Below are positions 1 to 8,682 of a stretch of 64,000 nucleotides of DNA, in pieces; within the stretch, counting starts at the first letter, position 1; every line of letters starts with the position of its first letter. The translations under genes and the position numbers were made by a program. Source of the DNA: Collinsella aerofaciens (GTDB taxonomy: Bacteria; Actinomycetota; Coriobacteriia; Coriobacteriales; Coriobacteriaceae); NCBI RefSeq assembly GCF_005844325.1, contig NZ_SPFY01000006.1:1-64000 (forward strand), written 5' to 3'. The notes beneath the pieces were generated by a model. That model searched no databases. It worked only from the letters and a program-made list of their open reading frames with translations, and was not told where the DNA came from.

Positions 1-2
1 GC

Positions 3-62
3 GACAGGGCAGTGTGGGAGGACCTCCACCACAGGGACCCGTACCCGTTCTGGCTGGATTAA
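3..62 (+). CDS. C-terminal end of an unidentified gene (partial)
   Basis: An open frame enters from the left edge and stops with TAA at 60-62. The visible 19 residues end in PYPFWLD and match no family I recognise. The frame could be chance, because only 60 bases are visible. The following 300 bases are non-coding, which fits a gene ending here. Confidence 0.25.
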   Translation, partial: DRAVWEDLHHRDPYPFWLD

Positions 63-108
63 TGGATGGAAACGGATGTTCTATCGGGACACACATTTTG
101 TCCTATAA

Positions 109-234
109 GCCGGGGATTCGAACCCGAGAGGGCACGGGCGTTAAGCAAACGCGAGAGCGTTTGTAGCCCGTGGGCGAAAAGCCGTCAGGCTTTGAAGCCG
201 GAGGGCATGCGTAGCATGCCCGGACATCCCCAGC
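109..234. repeat. Folded intergenic element with a T-loop-like end
   Basis: A closing stem pairs GGGGAT (112-117) with ATCCCC (226-231). Inside are three hairpins: a nested one (CACGGGC 133-139 with GCCCGTG 166-172, enclosing AAACGC/GCGTTT at 147-162), AAAGCC-GTCA-GGCTTT (178-193) and GGGCATGC-GTA-GCATGCCC (203-221). On the minus strand the element ends in GGGTTCGAATCCCC, like a tRNA T-arm, and the same string recurs just downstream (302-315). No acceptor or anticodon arm can be built, so this is not a tRNA. It may be a repeat that carries a tRNA 3'-end fragment. Confidence 0.5.
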
Positions 235-257
235 TCTCCGCCAGTTTAACTTTAAAG

Positions 258-284
258 AAGGGTCCCATTTGGGGCCCTTTTTTA
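258..284 (+). terminator. Intrinsic terminator
   Basis: A 9-bp stem AAGGGTCCC / GGGGCCCTT (one G-T wobble) with loop ATTT is followed by a T-run. It sits downstream of the folded element, so either that element or the gene entering from the left is transcribed rightward. Confidence 0.6.
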
Positions 285-318
285 ATTAGAAGAATGTTAG
301 CTGGGGATTCGAACCCTC

Positions 319-346
319 AAAAAAGAGGCATCCTTTCGGACGCCTC
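319..346 (-). terminator. Terminator of the D,D-carboxypeptidase gene
   Basis: On the minus strand GAGGCGTCC-GAAA-GGATGCCTC (one mismatch) is followed by six T. It lies about 30 bases after the stop codon of the minus-strand gene at 375-1715. Confidence 0.75.
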
Positions 347-374
347 CTTTCAGTGGACTTATTATTCTTGCGCC

Positions 375-1715
375 CTACACCTCGGGTGCCTTGGCTACGG
401 TCTCGCTCTCTGCCGCAAGTGGGCGGTTGTCGATGCGGCGGCCCAGGCGGTCGAGCTTCACAAGGAGCCACTCAATGGGATTCGGCCCCGAGCCTTCCTC
501 GTCGGCAACCAAATCCACGACGGCAATCTTGGTGCCGTCCTGCTTGAGCGTAACGCTGCCCACCTTGTCGCCCACATGCACCGTGCCCGAAAGATCGTCG
601 TAGCTAACCTTTTCGGTCACCTCGCCGGCAAGGGAAAACACGGTCGCTTGCGCCGTGGGGTCGGCGAGCGTGGCGTCGATCGTCTTGTCCGTCCAATCTG
701 TCTGGCTAATGCGTGCCATAAGCGGGTTGCCGTTGGCGGTCTTTTCCTGCGTGTTGGCGATCGCGACCGTGACCTTGTGGCCGTAGTACCAATTGGCAAG
801 GGTTGCGGTATCGGTAAAGCGCTGGTCGGTGGTGGTGGAGTTCAAAACGACGGTGTAGATCTCGTCGCCGTCGCGGTTGTAGGCGCTCGTAAAGCAATAG
901 CCCGCGTCGTCGGTGGTGCCGGTCTTGCCGCCGATGTTGCCATCTTGGCCCAGCAAATAGTTATGCGTGTCCATGGAATGCGAATGGTCGGTGCCGTCGG
1001 CGCCCGTGACCTCGATCCAGGAATCCTCGCTCGCTACGACCTCGCGGATCGTGTCGTTTTTCATGGCCTCCTGCATCATCAGCGCCACGTCATGTGCGGT
1101 TGAGTGCATATCGCCAGCCCACTCATCAAAGTCCAGACCATGCGGGTTTTCAAAAAGCGTACCGGTGCAGCCGAGCTTCTTAGCGCGCTCGTTCATGGCC
1201 TTCACAAATGTGGCCTCGGCGTCTTTGGTCTTAGGGTCGATTTTCTTGCCCACATATTCGGCGAGCACGATGGCGGCGTCGTTGCCCGAGGGAATCATCA
1301 GGCCGCGCAGTGCCTGCTCCACGGTAAGCTCGTCGCCTTCGAGCAAGCCGGCGGTCGAATTACCCACGGTGGCTGCGGCGTTGCTCACCGTGACCTTCTC
1401 GTCCATCTTGCAATTCTCGACGGTTAGGATTGCGGTCATGACCTTGGTGATCGAGGCAATCTTGACCTGCTCATCGGCGCCGCGCCCATAGTAGACGGTG
1501 CCGTCTTTGCCCATGACGAGGGCATTGGTCGCATCGATATCGGGCAGGTTTTCGGCCGTGATGCCGCGCGCATCGGCGGTTTTGCCGCAAACATTGTCGG
1601 TCGTGAGCACTTGGGCGCCGGCGACGGTGGGCGCGCCAGCGGCAAGGGCGATAGCGCAGACAAAGCCGGCGGCAAGCTGGGCTGAGCGCTTTGCAAAAGA
1701 GGTGAGGGACTTCAC
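375..1715 (-). CDS. dacA: D-alanyl-D-alanine carboxypeptidase (peptidase S11, DacA/PBP5 type)
   Basis: Exported penicillin-binding protein that removes the terminal D-Ala from peptidoglycan stem peptides. All three active-site motifs are present: SITK (residues 88-91), SGN (143-145) and KTG (264-266). Residues 1-34 form a signal peptide ending in AGA. The C terminus carries an amphipathic segment (around PIEWLLVKLDRLGRR) suited to membrane anchoring, as in PBP5. I chose the GTG at 1715 because it puts the signal peptide at the N terminus and lies downstream of a TATACT -10-like box; an ATG at 1784 and a TTG at 1826 are possible but lack a good ribosome site. It is divergent from a VanRS-like two-component system, suggesting wall-stress control (inference). 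Confidence 0.9.
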   Translation of the reverse strand: MKSLTSFAKRSAQLAAGFVCAIALAAGAPTVAGAQVLTTDNVCGKTADARGITAENLPDIDATNALVMGKDGTVYYGRGADEQVKIASITKVMTAILTVENCKMDEKVTVSNAAATVGNSTAGLLEGDELTVEQALRGLMIPSGNDAAIVLAEYVGKKIDPKTKDAEATFVKAMNERAKKLGCTGTLFENPHGLDFDEWAGDMHSTAHDVALMMQEAMKNDTIREVVASEDSWIEVTGADGTDHSHSMDTHNYLLGQDGNIGGKTGTTDDAGYCFTSAYNRDGDEIYTVVLNSTTTDQRFTDTATLANWYYGHKVTVAIANTQEKTANGNPLMARISQTDWTDKTIDATLADPTAQATVFSLAGEVTEKVSYDDLSGTVHVGDKVGSVTLKQDGTKIAVVDLVADEEGSGPNPIEWLLVKLDRLGRRIDNRPLAAESETVAKAPEV

Positions 1716-1912
1716 AGATTTCGCTTTCGACGGGATGGTCTCTTCTGAAACTAGAGTATATCGTTTGCCGGCGTCGGCGATCATCGCGTGCGCGCTTGGC
1801 CCACATCCGCACCCGAACGGGCACAAGGGTGCTTAAGGCCGACTTAATCACCCACGCTTGTTGTGTGTGGCGTGCGTCGCCTCAGGCATAATGGAGCGCG
1901 AGAGGAGCACGC
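1716..1912. promoter_or_regulatory. Divergent control region between dacA and the VanR-like gene
   Basis: Leftward, TATACT near 1758 is a candidate -10 for dacA. Rightward, CATAAT near 1888 precedes the GAGAGGAG ribosome site of the response regulator. Both genes could be controlled from this shared space. I see no clear direct repeat that would mark a response-regulator site. Confidence 0.35.
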
Positions 1913-2608
1913 ATGAACGAGCGCATTTTGGTAGTTGATGACGAGAAGGCCATCGCCGACTTGGTTGGCATCTACCTTACAAAAGAGGGCTTTGATGTCC
2001 AGATTGCCTATAGCGGGGCCGATGCTGCCAAGGCGATTTTGGAGCAGGAGTTCGATCTGGCGCTGCTTGATGTCATGCTGCCCGATATCGATGGCTTTGA
2101 GCTGCTGCGTACGATCCGTTCCAGCCATACCTATCCCGTGATCATGCTGACGGCGCGCGATGCCCAGCAAGACAAGATCGAGGGCCTTTCGCTTGGCGCG
2201 GACGATTACGTGGTTAAGCCGTTCCGCCCGCTGGAGCTCATCGCGCGCGTGCACGCTCAGCTTCGTCGCTACACCAGCTACGGTAGCCGTGCACAGGCGG
2301 CCGAGTCGCCGACCATCCAGTTCGACGGCCTCGAGATCAACCGTGACGCTCGCTCCGTGACGGTGGACGGTGCGCCGGTGCGCCTCACGCCCATCGAGTA
2401 TTCCATCTTGCTGTATCTGGTCGAGCATCGCGGCAGTGTGGTGGCCGTGGAGGATCTGTTCCGCGCGGTGTGGAACGAGGATTTTATGCCCGGCTCCAAC
2501 AATACGGTGATGGTGCATATTCGCCACTTGCGTGAAAAGATCGGCGACGACGCACAAAAGCCACGCTTTATCAAAAACGTCTGGGGCGTCGGCTACATCA
2601 TCGAATAA
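1913..2608 (+). CDS. OmpR-family response regulator, VanR-like
   Basis: 231-residue DNA-binding regulator. The receiver domain has the acidic pair at residues 9-10, phospho-acceptor Asp53 in LLDVMLPDIDG, and the conserved Lys in DYVVKPF. A winged-helix domain follows from about 130 to 231, ending in the typical WGVGYIIE. Overall sequence resembles VanR of glycopeptide-resistance systems, but no vanH, ligase, vanX or vanY gene is nearby. It starts after a GAGAGGAG ribosome site and is 26 bases ahead of its kinase. Probable target: the divergent D,D-carboxypeptidase gene (inference from position). Confidence 0.9.
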   Translation: MNERILVVDDEKAIADLVGIYLTKEGFDVQIAYSGADAAKAILEQEFDLALLDVMLPDIDGFELLRTIRSSHTYPVIMLTARDAQQDKIEGLSLGADDYVVKPFRPLELIARVHAQLRRYTSYGSRAQAAESPTIQFDGLEINRDARSVTVDGAPVRLTPIEYSILLYLVEHRGSVVAVEDLFRAVWNEDFMPGSNNTVMVHIRHLREKIGDDAQKPRFIKNVWGVGYIIE

Positions 2609-2634
2609 CGCTTTTCGCTTGTGAGGATCTTGAT

Positions 2635-3873
2635 ATGACAAAAGACGATAGGCAAGCGTTCGAGGTGCCCGATCGGCTCTTTGAATACGTGAGGTCGGTC
2701 GTCGACAACCGCGCGCTTGCAACGGTGCTGCTCTTTTTGCTGAGCCTGCTGCTGATTGGCATCGACAACATCGTCGGAATCTTGGCGGTGCTGCTTGTCG
2801 GCTTTTTGCTGATCGATCGATTTGAGATCGTGTGCCGCTGCGTGGTGATTGGCGGCGCCGCGTGGGCCATGACGTTGGCGATTGGCGCCATGGCGCTCGG
2901 CGGCATCGAAGGGCCGGTGCTGTTCGATGCCGGCTTTGTATTCAACATGCTTGGCTTTGTGCTGGCGCTTGCAGCGTGCGTGCTGTTCTTGTGTGGCCGC
3001 GCCCTGTACTACCAGGGCTACGAGCAGGGCGAGCAGCATGCCGATTGTGTGCTGGCCGCTCGTATTCAAGATCGCCTGATCGATCACCCCGACACCTGGG
3101 ATAACATCGACGGCGACTTCTTGGAGGTCGAGGGCGCCCTTAACCGCGTGCGTGACCGTGAGCGCAAGGTGCAGCAAGCTCTGCGTGACGAGTCGCATCG
3201 CAAGGACGATTTGGTCACGTACTTGGCACATGACCTACGCACCCCGCTTGCCAGTGTGGTGGGCTATCTTTCGCTGCTGCAAGAGGCTCCCGAGCTGCCG
3301 GTTGAGCAACGTGCGCACTTTACGGGCGTGGCGCTCGACAAGGCGCACCGGCTCGATACGCTCATCGAAGAGTTCTTCGATATCACGCGTTTTGACTTCC
3401 ACGATATCGTGCTCACGCGCGGCTATGTTGATCTGGGGTTGCTGCTGGCTCAGGTGACTGACGAGTTCTATCCCATCCTCAACGAGCAGCATAAGGAAGT
3501 CCAAGTTGATATTCGCGAGGACCTGACGGTGCTCGTGGATGGCGACAAAATGGCTCGCGTGTTCAACAACATCATGAAAAACGCTATTGCCTATAGCTAT
3601 GAGGGCTCGACCATCACGATCGAGGCCAGACGCCGGGACGGCGGTGGCGTGCGCGTGCGCTTTATCAATCAGGGCGATCCCATCCCTGCGGCTAAGCTCA
3701 AGGTGATCTTTGAGAAGTTCTATCGCCTGGATGCGGCGCGTGCGACCAATCGCGGCGGCGCTGGACTGGGGCTTGCCATCGCCAAGGAGATCGTATGCGC
3801 GCACGGCGGTACCGTTGCATGTGAATCGACGCCCGAACACACGATATTCACCATCGAGCTGCCCGCCGCATAG
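2635..3873 (+). CDS. Membrane sensor histidine kinase, VanS-like
   Basis: 412-residue kinase partner of the preceding regulator. Four hydrophobic segments occupy about residues 29-120, with almost no extracytoplasmic loop, so the signal is probably sensed in or near the membrane. The phospho-acceptor is His199 in AHDLRTPLAS, typical of VanS. The ATPase domain has the N box (NNIMKNAIAY) and a GLGLAI G box. Its context is cell-wall related (adjacent D,D-carboxypeptidase). The actual stimulus cannot be read from sequence. Confidence 0.9.
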   Translation: MTKDDRQAFEVPDRLFEYVRSVVDNRALATVLLFLLSLLLIGIDNIVGILAVLLVGFLLIDRFEIVCRCVVIGGAAWAMTLAIGAMALGGIEGPVLFDAGFVFNMLGFVLALAACVLFLCGRALYYQGYEQGEQHADCVLAARIQDRLIDHPDTWDNIDGDFLEVEGALNRVRDRERKVQQALRDESHRKDDLVTYLAHDLRTPLASVVGYLSLLQEAPELPVEQRAHFTGVALDKAHRLDTLIEEFFDITRFDFHDIVLTRGYVDLGLLLAQVTDEFYPILNEQHKEVQVDIREDLTVLVDGDKMARVFNNIMKNAIAYSYEGSTITIEARRRDGGGVRVRFINQGDPIPAAKLKVIFEKFYRLDAARATNRGGAGLGLAIAKEIVCAHGGTVACESTPEHTIFTIELPAA

Positions 3874-3976
3874 CCAGCGTGCCCTTACAAACACTTGACA
3901 ATGCGCTCACGTGCATATGAGCCGCGATTCCTACTATCGATACTGCTGAATTGATATCGATGTGGAGGTATGCGGT

Positions 3977-4852
3977 ATGACGGCTGCTGCGGCTGTGGAG
4001 CCCACGGAGCTTGAAGAACTCATGAAAGCGCAGGCCGAGGCCGCGCACGAGCGCGAGGTTGGGGATGCGACTCGCCCCACGGCAGAGGATCTTGCCGCCT
4101 CGCCGACGCGAATCGATGTTGAGGGCCTCGACCTGTTCTATGGCGACCACCATGCGCTCAAGGACGTGAATATCAAGATCCGCGACAAGCAGATTACCTC
4201 GTTCATCGGGCCTTCGGGCTGCGGAAAGTCCACGTTGCTGCGCTGCTTTAACCGCATGAACGACGGCATCAAGGACTGCCGAATCGAGGGCAAGATTGCG
4301 CTCGATGGTCAAGATATCCTGGGCGACTACGACATCTGCCGCCTTCGCCAGCGCGTGGGCATGGTGTTCCAGCGCCCCAACCCGTTTCCCATGAGCATCT
4401 ACGACAACGTCGCCTATGGGCCGCGCGGTATGGGTGTGCGCGATCGCGTCGTGCTCGACGAGCTGGTCGAAGACTCCCTGCGACGCGCCGCCCTGTGGGA
4501 CGAGGCCAAGGACAAGCTCAAAGAGTCGGGTCTGGGTCTTTCGGGCGGCCAGCAGCAGCGCCTGTGCATCGCCCGCGCACTTGCCGTGCAGCCCGACATT
4601 CTGCTGATGGACGAGCCGACCTCGGCACTCGATCCCGTATCGACGCTGGTGGTGGAGCAGCTGGCCTGCGAGCTCAAAGAGACCTGCACGCTCGTGGTCG
4701 TTACGCACAATATGCAGCAGGCGGCGCGTATCTCCGATTCGGTCGCATTCTTTTTGCTGGGTGAGCTGGTGGAGCACGCGCCCACCGCGCAACTCTTCAA
4801 GAATCCGACCGATCCGCGCACGGCGGATTATTTGACGGGGCGTTTTGGCTGA
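3977..4852 (+). CDS. pstB: Phosphate ABC transporter ATP-binding protein PstB
   Basis: ATPase subunit of the high-affinity phosphate importer, acting at the inner face of the membrane. Walker [10 protein letters not shown] is at residues 78-86; the LSGGQQQR signature and [10 protein letters not shown] Walker B follow, and the [14 protein letters not shown] stretch is PstB-specific. The N terminus is extended by about 45 polar, Glu/Ala-rich residues. The ATG at 3977 is preferred because GGAGG lies 8 bases upstream. No pstS, pstC or pstA gene is in the window; the gene sits alone before a PhoB/PhoR-like pair. PstB also takes part in phosphate signalling in other bacteria, which may explain the linkage. 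Confidence 0.93.
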   Translation: MTAAAAVEPTELEELMKAQAEAAHEREVGDATRPTAEDLAASPTRIDVEGLDLFYGDHHALKDVNIKIRDKQITSFIGPSGCGKSTLLRCFNRMNDGIKDCRIEGKIALDGQDILGDYDICRLRQRVGMVFQRPNPFPMSIYDNVAYGPRGMGVRDRVVLDELVEDSLRRAALWDEAKDKLKESGLGLSGGQQQRLCIARALAVQPDILLMDEPTSALDPVSTLVVEQLACELKETCTLVVVTHNMQQAARISDSVAFFLLGELVEHAPTAQLFKNPTDPRTADYLTGRFG

Positions 4853-4916
4853 TACCATCTAGTAAAGGTACCTTTAGGGTTAAGATGCGGTCATGCCGGC
4901 CGCAAAGGGGTTCAAC

Positions 4917-5645
4917 ATGATCTATTACGTCGAGGACGATGACAACATCAGGGATTTGACGGTCTATGCGCTGCGCAAGCAGGGGATTGAGGCCGAAGGC
5001 TTTTCGTGCGACGGTGAGTTTAAGGCTGCCGTGGCGCGACGGGTACCCGATGCCGTCCTGCTCGACATCATGCTGCCCGATACCGATGGCTTGGCGATTA
5101 TGCGTCGACTGCGTGCCGATCGCCTGACGGCGACGGTGCCCATCATGATGCTTACCGCCAAGGATACCGAGCTCGACAAGGTGATGGCGCTCGATGGCGG
5201 TGCCGACGATTACCTGACTAAGCCGTTTTCGCTCATGGAGCTCGCCAGCCGCTGCCGCGCACTGCTGCGTCGCGGCGGCATGGTCAAACAGGCAAGCGAT
5301 GTGCTCAGCGTGGGCGACATCGTGCTCTCGCCCAGCCATCGTGAGGTGACTGTTGCCGGCGAGTCGCTTAAGCTCACCCTGCGCGAGTTCGACCTGCTCG
5401 AGTACCTCATGCGCAAGCCCGGCGTGGTCTTTACCCGCGAGTCGTTGCTGCAGAGCGTGTGGGGCTGGGACTTCGACGGCGGTTCGCGCACCGTTGACGT
5501 GCACGTGCAGACGCTTCGCCAAAAACTGGGCGAGCATGCCAGCGCCATCGAGACCGTGCGCGGCGTGGGCTACCGCTTGGCCGAGCCTTCTGCCGGTGAT
5601 GGTGCCGAAGGTGACGACACCGCGGCCACCGCATCGGAGGAGTAA
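4917..5645 (+). CDS. OmpR-family response regulator, PhoB/PhoP type
   Basis: 242-residue regulator: receiver domain with the acidic cluster at residues 6-9, phospho-acceptor Asp50 in LLDIMLPDTDG, Lys in YLTKPFS, then a winged-helix domain ending RGVGYRLAE and a short acidic Ala/Glu tail. The start at 4917 has AAAGGGG seven bases upstream; an ATG at 4893 is less likely. Position after pstB and before a matching kinase suggests control of phosphate-starvation genes. No clear Pho box is visible near pstB, so the assignment rests on homology and neighbourhood. Confidence 0.88.
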   Translation: MIYYVEDDDNIRDLTVYALRKQGIEAEGFSCDGEFKAAVARRVPDAVLLDIMLPDTDGLAIMRRLRADRLTATVPIMMLTAKDTELDKVMALDGGADDYLTKPFSLMELASRCRALLRRGGMVKQASDVLSVGDIVLSPSHREVTVAGESLKLTLREFDLLEYLMRKPGVVFTRESLLQSVWGWDFDGGSRTVDVHVQTLRQKLGEHASAIETVRGVGYRLAEPSAGDGAEGDDTAATASEE

Positions 5646-5648
5646 CCC

Positions 5649-7073
5649 GTGGTCTTCGCCCCCCAGGGAAAACATACGCTGTCGCACCGCGTTTTTGTGA
5701 CGATCTTTGTCTGCGCCATGGCGGTTATCGTGGCGTTTACGGTGCTGGGTGCGTTCTTTGTGCAAAACACCTTGGCGGATGCCACGAGTGCCAACCTGGC
5801 GCAAGAAACCGAGCTCATTGCTGCCGCCCTCGACGAGCAGCAGGAGCCCATCCCGTTCTTGCGTAGCCTCGATCGAGAGGACTTGCGCATCACGCTGATT
5901 AACAAGGATGGATCGGTTGCCTACGACAACGAGGCGCCGCCTTCCACACTGCCCAACCATGGCGATCGCCCCGAGGTCATCGAGGCCTTTGAGAGTGGTT
6001 CGGGTTCCGCGGAGCGCGCAAGCTCTACGCTCGACGAGATTATGCTGTATCGCGCCGTCGCCCTTGATAACGGCCAGGTTGTCCGCTTGGCGCAGGCCCA
6101 GCCTGGCGTTGCGGCGATTTTGCTGTCGATGGTGGCGCCGATGCTGCTTATCGCAGCAGCGGGTGCGGTACTCTCGTTTTTTATGGCGCGCCGCGAGTCC
6201 CGTGCCATCATCGCGCCTTTGCAAGAGGTGGATTTGGACCACCCACGCCGTAGCTATGAGCACGCCTATGCCGAGATGGTCCCCATGCTTGAGCGTATTG
6301 AGTCGCAGCGCCAGGAGCTCAAGCGCCAAATGGCGGTGCTGGCGGACAACGACCGTATGCGCCGCGAGTTCACGGCGAATATCACCCATGAGCTCAAGAC
6401 GCCGCTTACGGCGATTTCGGGCTATGCCGAGCTCATCGCAAACGGCATGGTCGAGGGCGAGGGCGACCTGCGCAACTTTGGCGGTCGCATCTATCGTGAG
6501 GCGGGCCGCTTGGCAGCGCTTGTCAACGATATCCTTACGCTGTCTAACTTGGACGAGGCCGAGCGTGCAGCTGAGGGCGAGGCGGTGCCCATTGGGTCCA
6601 CGGAGCCTATTGAGCTCTCGCGTGCCATCTACGCGGTCGAGCAGCGTCTTGAACAGGTCGCCCGTCAGGCGAATGTGACGATAAGTCATGAGACCAAGCC
6701 TGTGGTCATCGAGGGCGTGTCGCGCTTGATTGACGAGCTCATCTATAATCTGGCAAGCAACGCCATCCGCTACAATCGACCCGGCGGTACGGTTACGCTG
6801 CAGTGCGGCACCAACGACGAAGGCCATCCGTTCCTTGCGGTCGCCGACACGGGAATCGGTATCGCGCCTGAAGAACAGGGCAAGGTATTTGAGCGGTTCT
6901 ATCGCGTGGACAAGAGTAGGTCCAAGGCACGCGGCGGAACCGGTCTGGGGCTTGCCATTGTCAAGCATGCGGCCCTGTATCATCACGCCACGCTCGATCT
7001 GTCGAGCGAGTTGGGCGTGGGAACCACCATTACGGTGACGTTTCCCATACAGCAGGACGAGCCATTCGCATAG
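5649..7073 (+). CDS. Sensor histidine kinase, PhoR type
   Basis: 474 residues, GTG start after a GGAGGAG site that overlaps the end of the upstream regulator gene (3-base gap), so the two are co-translated. Transmembrane segments at about 14-36 and 157-180 flank an extracytoplasmic sensor domain of roughly 120 residues. The kinase core has ITHELKTPLTAISGY with the phospho-acceptor His, an N box (LIYNLASNAIRYN) and G boxes (DTGIGI, GTGLGLAI). Likely phosphate sensing through contact with PstB or the transporter, by analogy with PhoR. Confidence 0.88.
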   Translation: MVFAPQGKHTLSHRVFVTIFVCAMAVIVAFTVLGAFFVQNTLADATSANLAQETELIAAALDEQQEPIPFLRSLDREDLRITLINKDGSVAYDNEAPPSTLPNHGDRPEVIEAFESGSGSAERASSTLDEIMLYRAVALDNGQVVRLAQAQPGVAAILLSMVAPMLLIAAAGAVLSFFMARRESRAIIAPLQEVDLDHPRRSYEHAYAEMVPMLERIESQRQELKRQMAVLADNDRMRREFTANITHELKTPLTAISGYAELIANGMVEGEGDLRNFGGRIYREAGRLAALVNDILTLSNLDEAERAAEGEAVPIGSTEPIELSRAIYAVEQRLEQVARQANVTISHETKPVVIEGVSRLIDELIYNLASNAIRYNRPGGTVTLQCGTNDEGHPFLAVADTGIGIAPEEQGKVFERFYRVDKSRSKARGGTGLGLAIVKHAALYHHATLDLSSELGVGTTITVTFPIQQDEPFA

Positions 7074-7098
7074 CGATATAACATAGATATTGATGCAG

Positions 7099-7140
7099 AC
7101 GCCGCATTTGACTTTCGGGTGCGGCGTTGTTGTGCAATTT
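7099..7140 (+). terminator. Terminator after the PhoR-like gene
   Basis: An 8-bp stem ACGCCGCA / TGCGGCGT (7099-7127) is followed by a T-rich stretch. It separates the signalling operon from the polysaccharide-control operon. Confidence 0.55.
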
Positions 7141-7192
7141 TACGATTGCTTCCGACATTTTTACAGGAGAGCCTGTTTCTTATGTATAGAGT

Positions 7193-7221
7193 TTGGTCTC
7201 GGTAAAAAGATGCGATAACAT
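7193..7221 (+). promoter_or_regulatory. Promoter of the CpsC/CpsD/CpsB operon
   Basis: TTGGTC (7193-7198) and TAACAT (7216-7221) are separated by 17 bases, with a leader of about 40 bases before the start codon at 7269. Confidence 0.55.
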
Positions 7222-7268
7222 ACGGACAGTTTTGTCAATCCGAACTGGGGAAATGAAAGGCAAGCTGC

Positions 7269-7925
7269 ATGACCCTTCTCGAACTGTTCCAGCTGCTGAA
7301 GAAGCACCTTCAGCTGGTCATCACCCTTCCGGTGGTCTGCGCGATCGCCATGGGCATCGTGTCCTTCGTTGCGATGGACAACACCTATACCGCGACGACG
7401 AGCATGTACATTCTCGCCAAGACCGACGATAGCGGTCAGATGAGCTACAACGATCTCTCGGCGAGTCAGATGCTTTCCAACGATATCGCCACGCTGCTGG
7501 ATAGCGATAGCGTTAAGAGCGGCGCAGCCAATGAACTGGGCCTCACCGATCTGGATGACTACAAGGTGTCTGTTTCCTCCGAGACCACCACGCGTGTCAT
7601 TACGCTTTCGGTTACCGGCACCGATGCCAAGGAGACGGCTAAGGTCGCAAAGGCCATGGCCAGCTCGGTGAGTACGGTCGCTCAGAACGTCGGCGCTGCC
7701 CAGAGCATCAACGTTATCGACGAGGCTAAGACCCCCGAAGCCCCCAGCGGTCCCAAGCGTATGCTGTACGTTGCTGTCGCGTTCCTCGCCGGTATCTTTA
7801 TCGCAGTCGCCTATGTCGTTTTGGCAGACATGCTCAATACCCGCATCCGCGGTGCCGAAGAGGCAGAAGAGCTCCTGGGCATTCCCGTTGTTGGCCGAAT
7901 TCCGGCTATGAAAGGTGGTAAATAG
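7269..7925 (+). CDS. Polysaccharide chain-length determinant (Wzz/CpsC/YveK family)
   Basis: 218-residue inner-membrane protein. One transmembrane helix lies near residues 18-38 and a second near 160-183, with the periplasmic/extracellular Wzz domain between them and a short cytoplasmic tail (RIRGAEEAEELLGIPVVGRIP), the family's usual end. In Gram-positive systems this adaptor activates the BY-kinase encoded just downstream. It is first of three closely spaced genes (2- and 17-base gaps). A GAAAGG site precedes the ATG. Confidence 0.88.
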   Translation: MTLLELFQLLKKHLQLVITLPVVCAIAMGIVSFVAMDNTYTATTSMYILAKTDDSGQMSYNDLSASQMLSNDIATLLDSDSVKSGAANELGLTDLDDYKVSVSSETTTRVITLSVTGTDAKETAKVAKAMASSVSTVAQNVGAAQSINVIDEAKTPEAPSGPKRMLYVAVAFLAGIFIAVAYVVLADMLNTRIRGAEEAEELLGIPVVGRIPAMKGGK

Positions 7926-7927
7926 GC

Positions 7928-8665
7928 ATGGCTAAGGCAAAGAACACCGATAAGCTCGTTGTACAGAATGCCGCCAAGACCCTTCTGGCCAACATCCGCT
8001 TTGCGAGCGTGGACGACCCCATTCGCACTATTACCGTCACGTCCTCGATTCCCAACGAGGGCAAGTCTACGGTTTCCATCAACCTTGCCCAGGCTATCGC
8101 CACGAGCGGCAAGTCCGTGCTCCTGGTCGAGGCTGATATGCGCCGCAGGTCCCTTTCCGATATGCTCGGCGTTCGTTCGCGCGGCGGACTCTATGCGGTC
8201 CTTTCCGAGCAGATCTCCATTGACCAGGCAATTGTCGAGACGGGTCAGAAGAACTTCTACTTCCTCGATGCCGAGCCGCATATTCCCAATCCTGCCGACA
8301 TCATTGTCTCTCACCGCTTTGCCAAGTTGGTAAAGGCACTGTCCGCCAAGTTCCAGTACGTCATCTTTGATGCTCCCCCGGTCGGCACCTTCATCGATGC
8401 TGCCGAGATTGCCAGCCTGACCGACGGTACGCTGTTCGTGGTGCGCGAGGACTTCACCAAGCGCGAGGAGGCACTCAACGCTATCGGCCAGCTTAAGAAG
8501 TCCGAAAAGGTCAAGCTCATCGGTACCGTTATGAACTACTGCGAGACCGAGACCAGCGAGTACTACTACTCCTACTACACCAAGGACGGTAAGAAGGTGA
8601 AGAAGGGCTCGGACGATCAGGGGACTTCCAAAAAGGGCATCTTCACCAACCGAGCAAACGTTTAG
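7928..8665 (+). CDS. Bacterial tyrosine kinase (CpsD/CapB/Wze family)
   Basis: 245-residue cytoplasmic BY-kinase. Walker A is SIPNEGKSTVS near residues 40-50, Walker A' LVEADMRRRSLS, and Walker B VIFDAPPVG. The C terminus has a tyrosine cluster (SEYYYSYYTKDGKK), the autophosphorylated tail typical of the family. It works with the preceding Wzz-like activator to control polymerisation or export of surface polysaccharide. Two bases separate it from the upstream gene. Confidence 0.9.
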   Translation: MAKAKNTDKLVVQNAAKTLLANIRFASVDDPIRTITVTSSIPNEGKSTVSINLAQAIATSGKSVLLVEADMRRRSLSDMLGVRSRGGLYAVLSEQISIDQAIVETGQKNFYFLDAEPHIPNPADIIVSHRFAKLVKALSAKFQYVIFDAPPVGTFIDAAEIASLTDGTLFVVREDFTKREEALNAIGQLKKSEKVKLIGTVMNYCETETSEYYYSYYTKDGKKVKKGSDDQGTSKKGIFTNRANV

Positions 8666-8682
8666 TTGATTAAGGCTGACCT

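Noticed and set aside
109-315. tRNA genes suggested by two GGGTTCGAATCCCC strings
   Set aside because: No acceptor stem, D-arm or anticodon arm can be paired at the right distances, and the T-stems have only three good pairs.
375-3873. Vancomycin-resistance operon
   Set aside because: Only VanRS-like regulators are present; there is no D-lactate dehydrogenase, D-Ala-D-Lac/Ser ligase or VanX/VanY gene, and the carboxypeptidase is of the serine S11 type.
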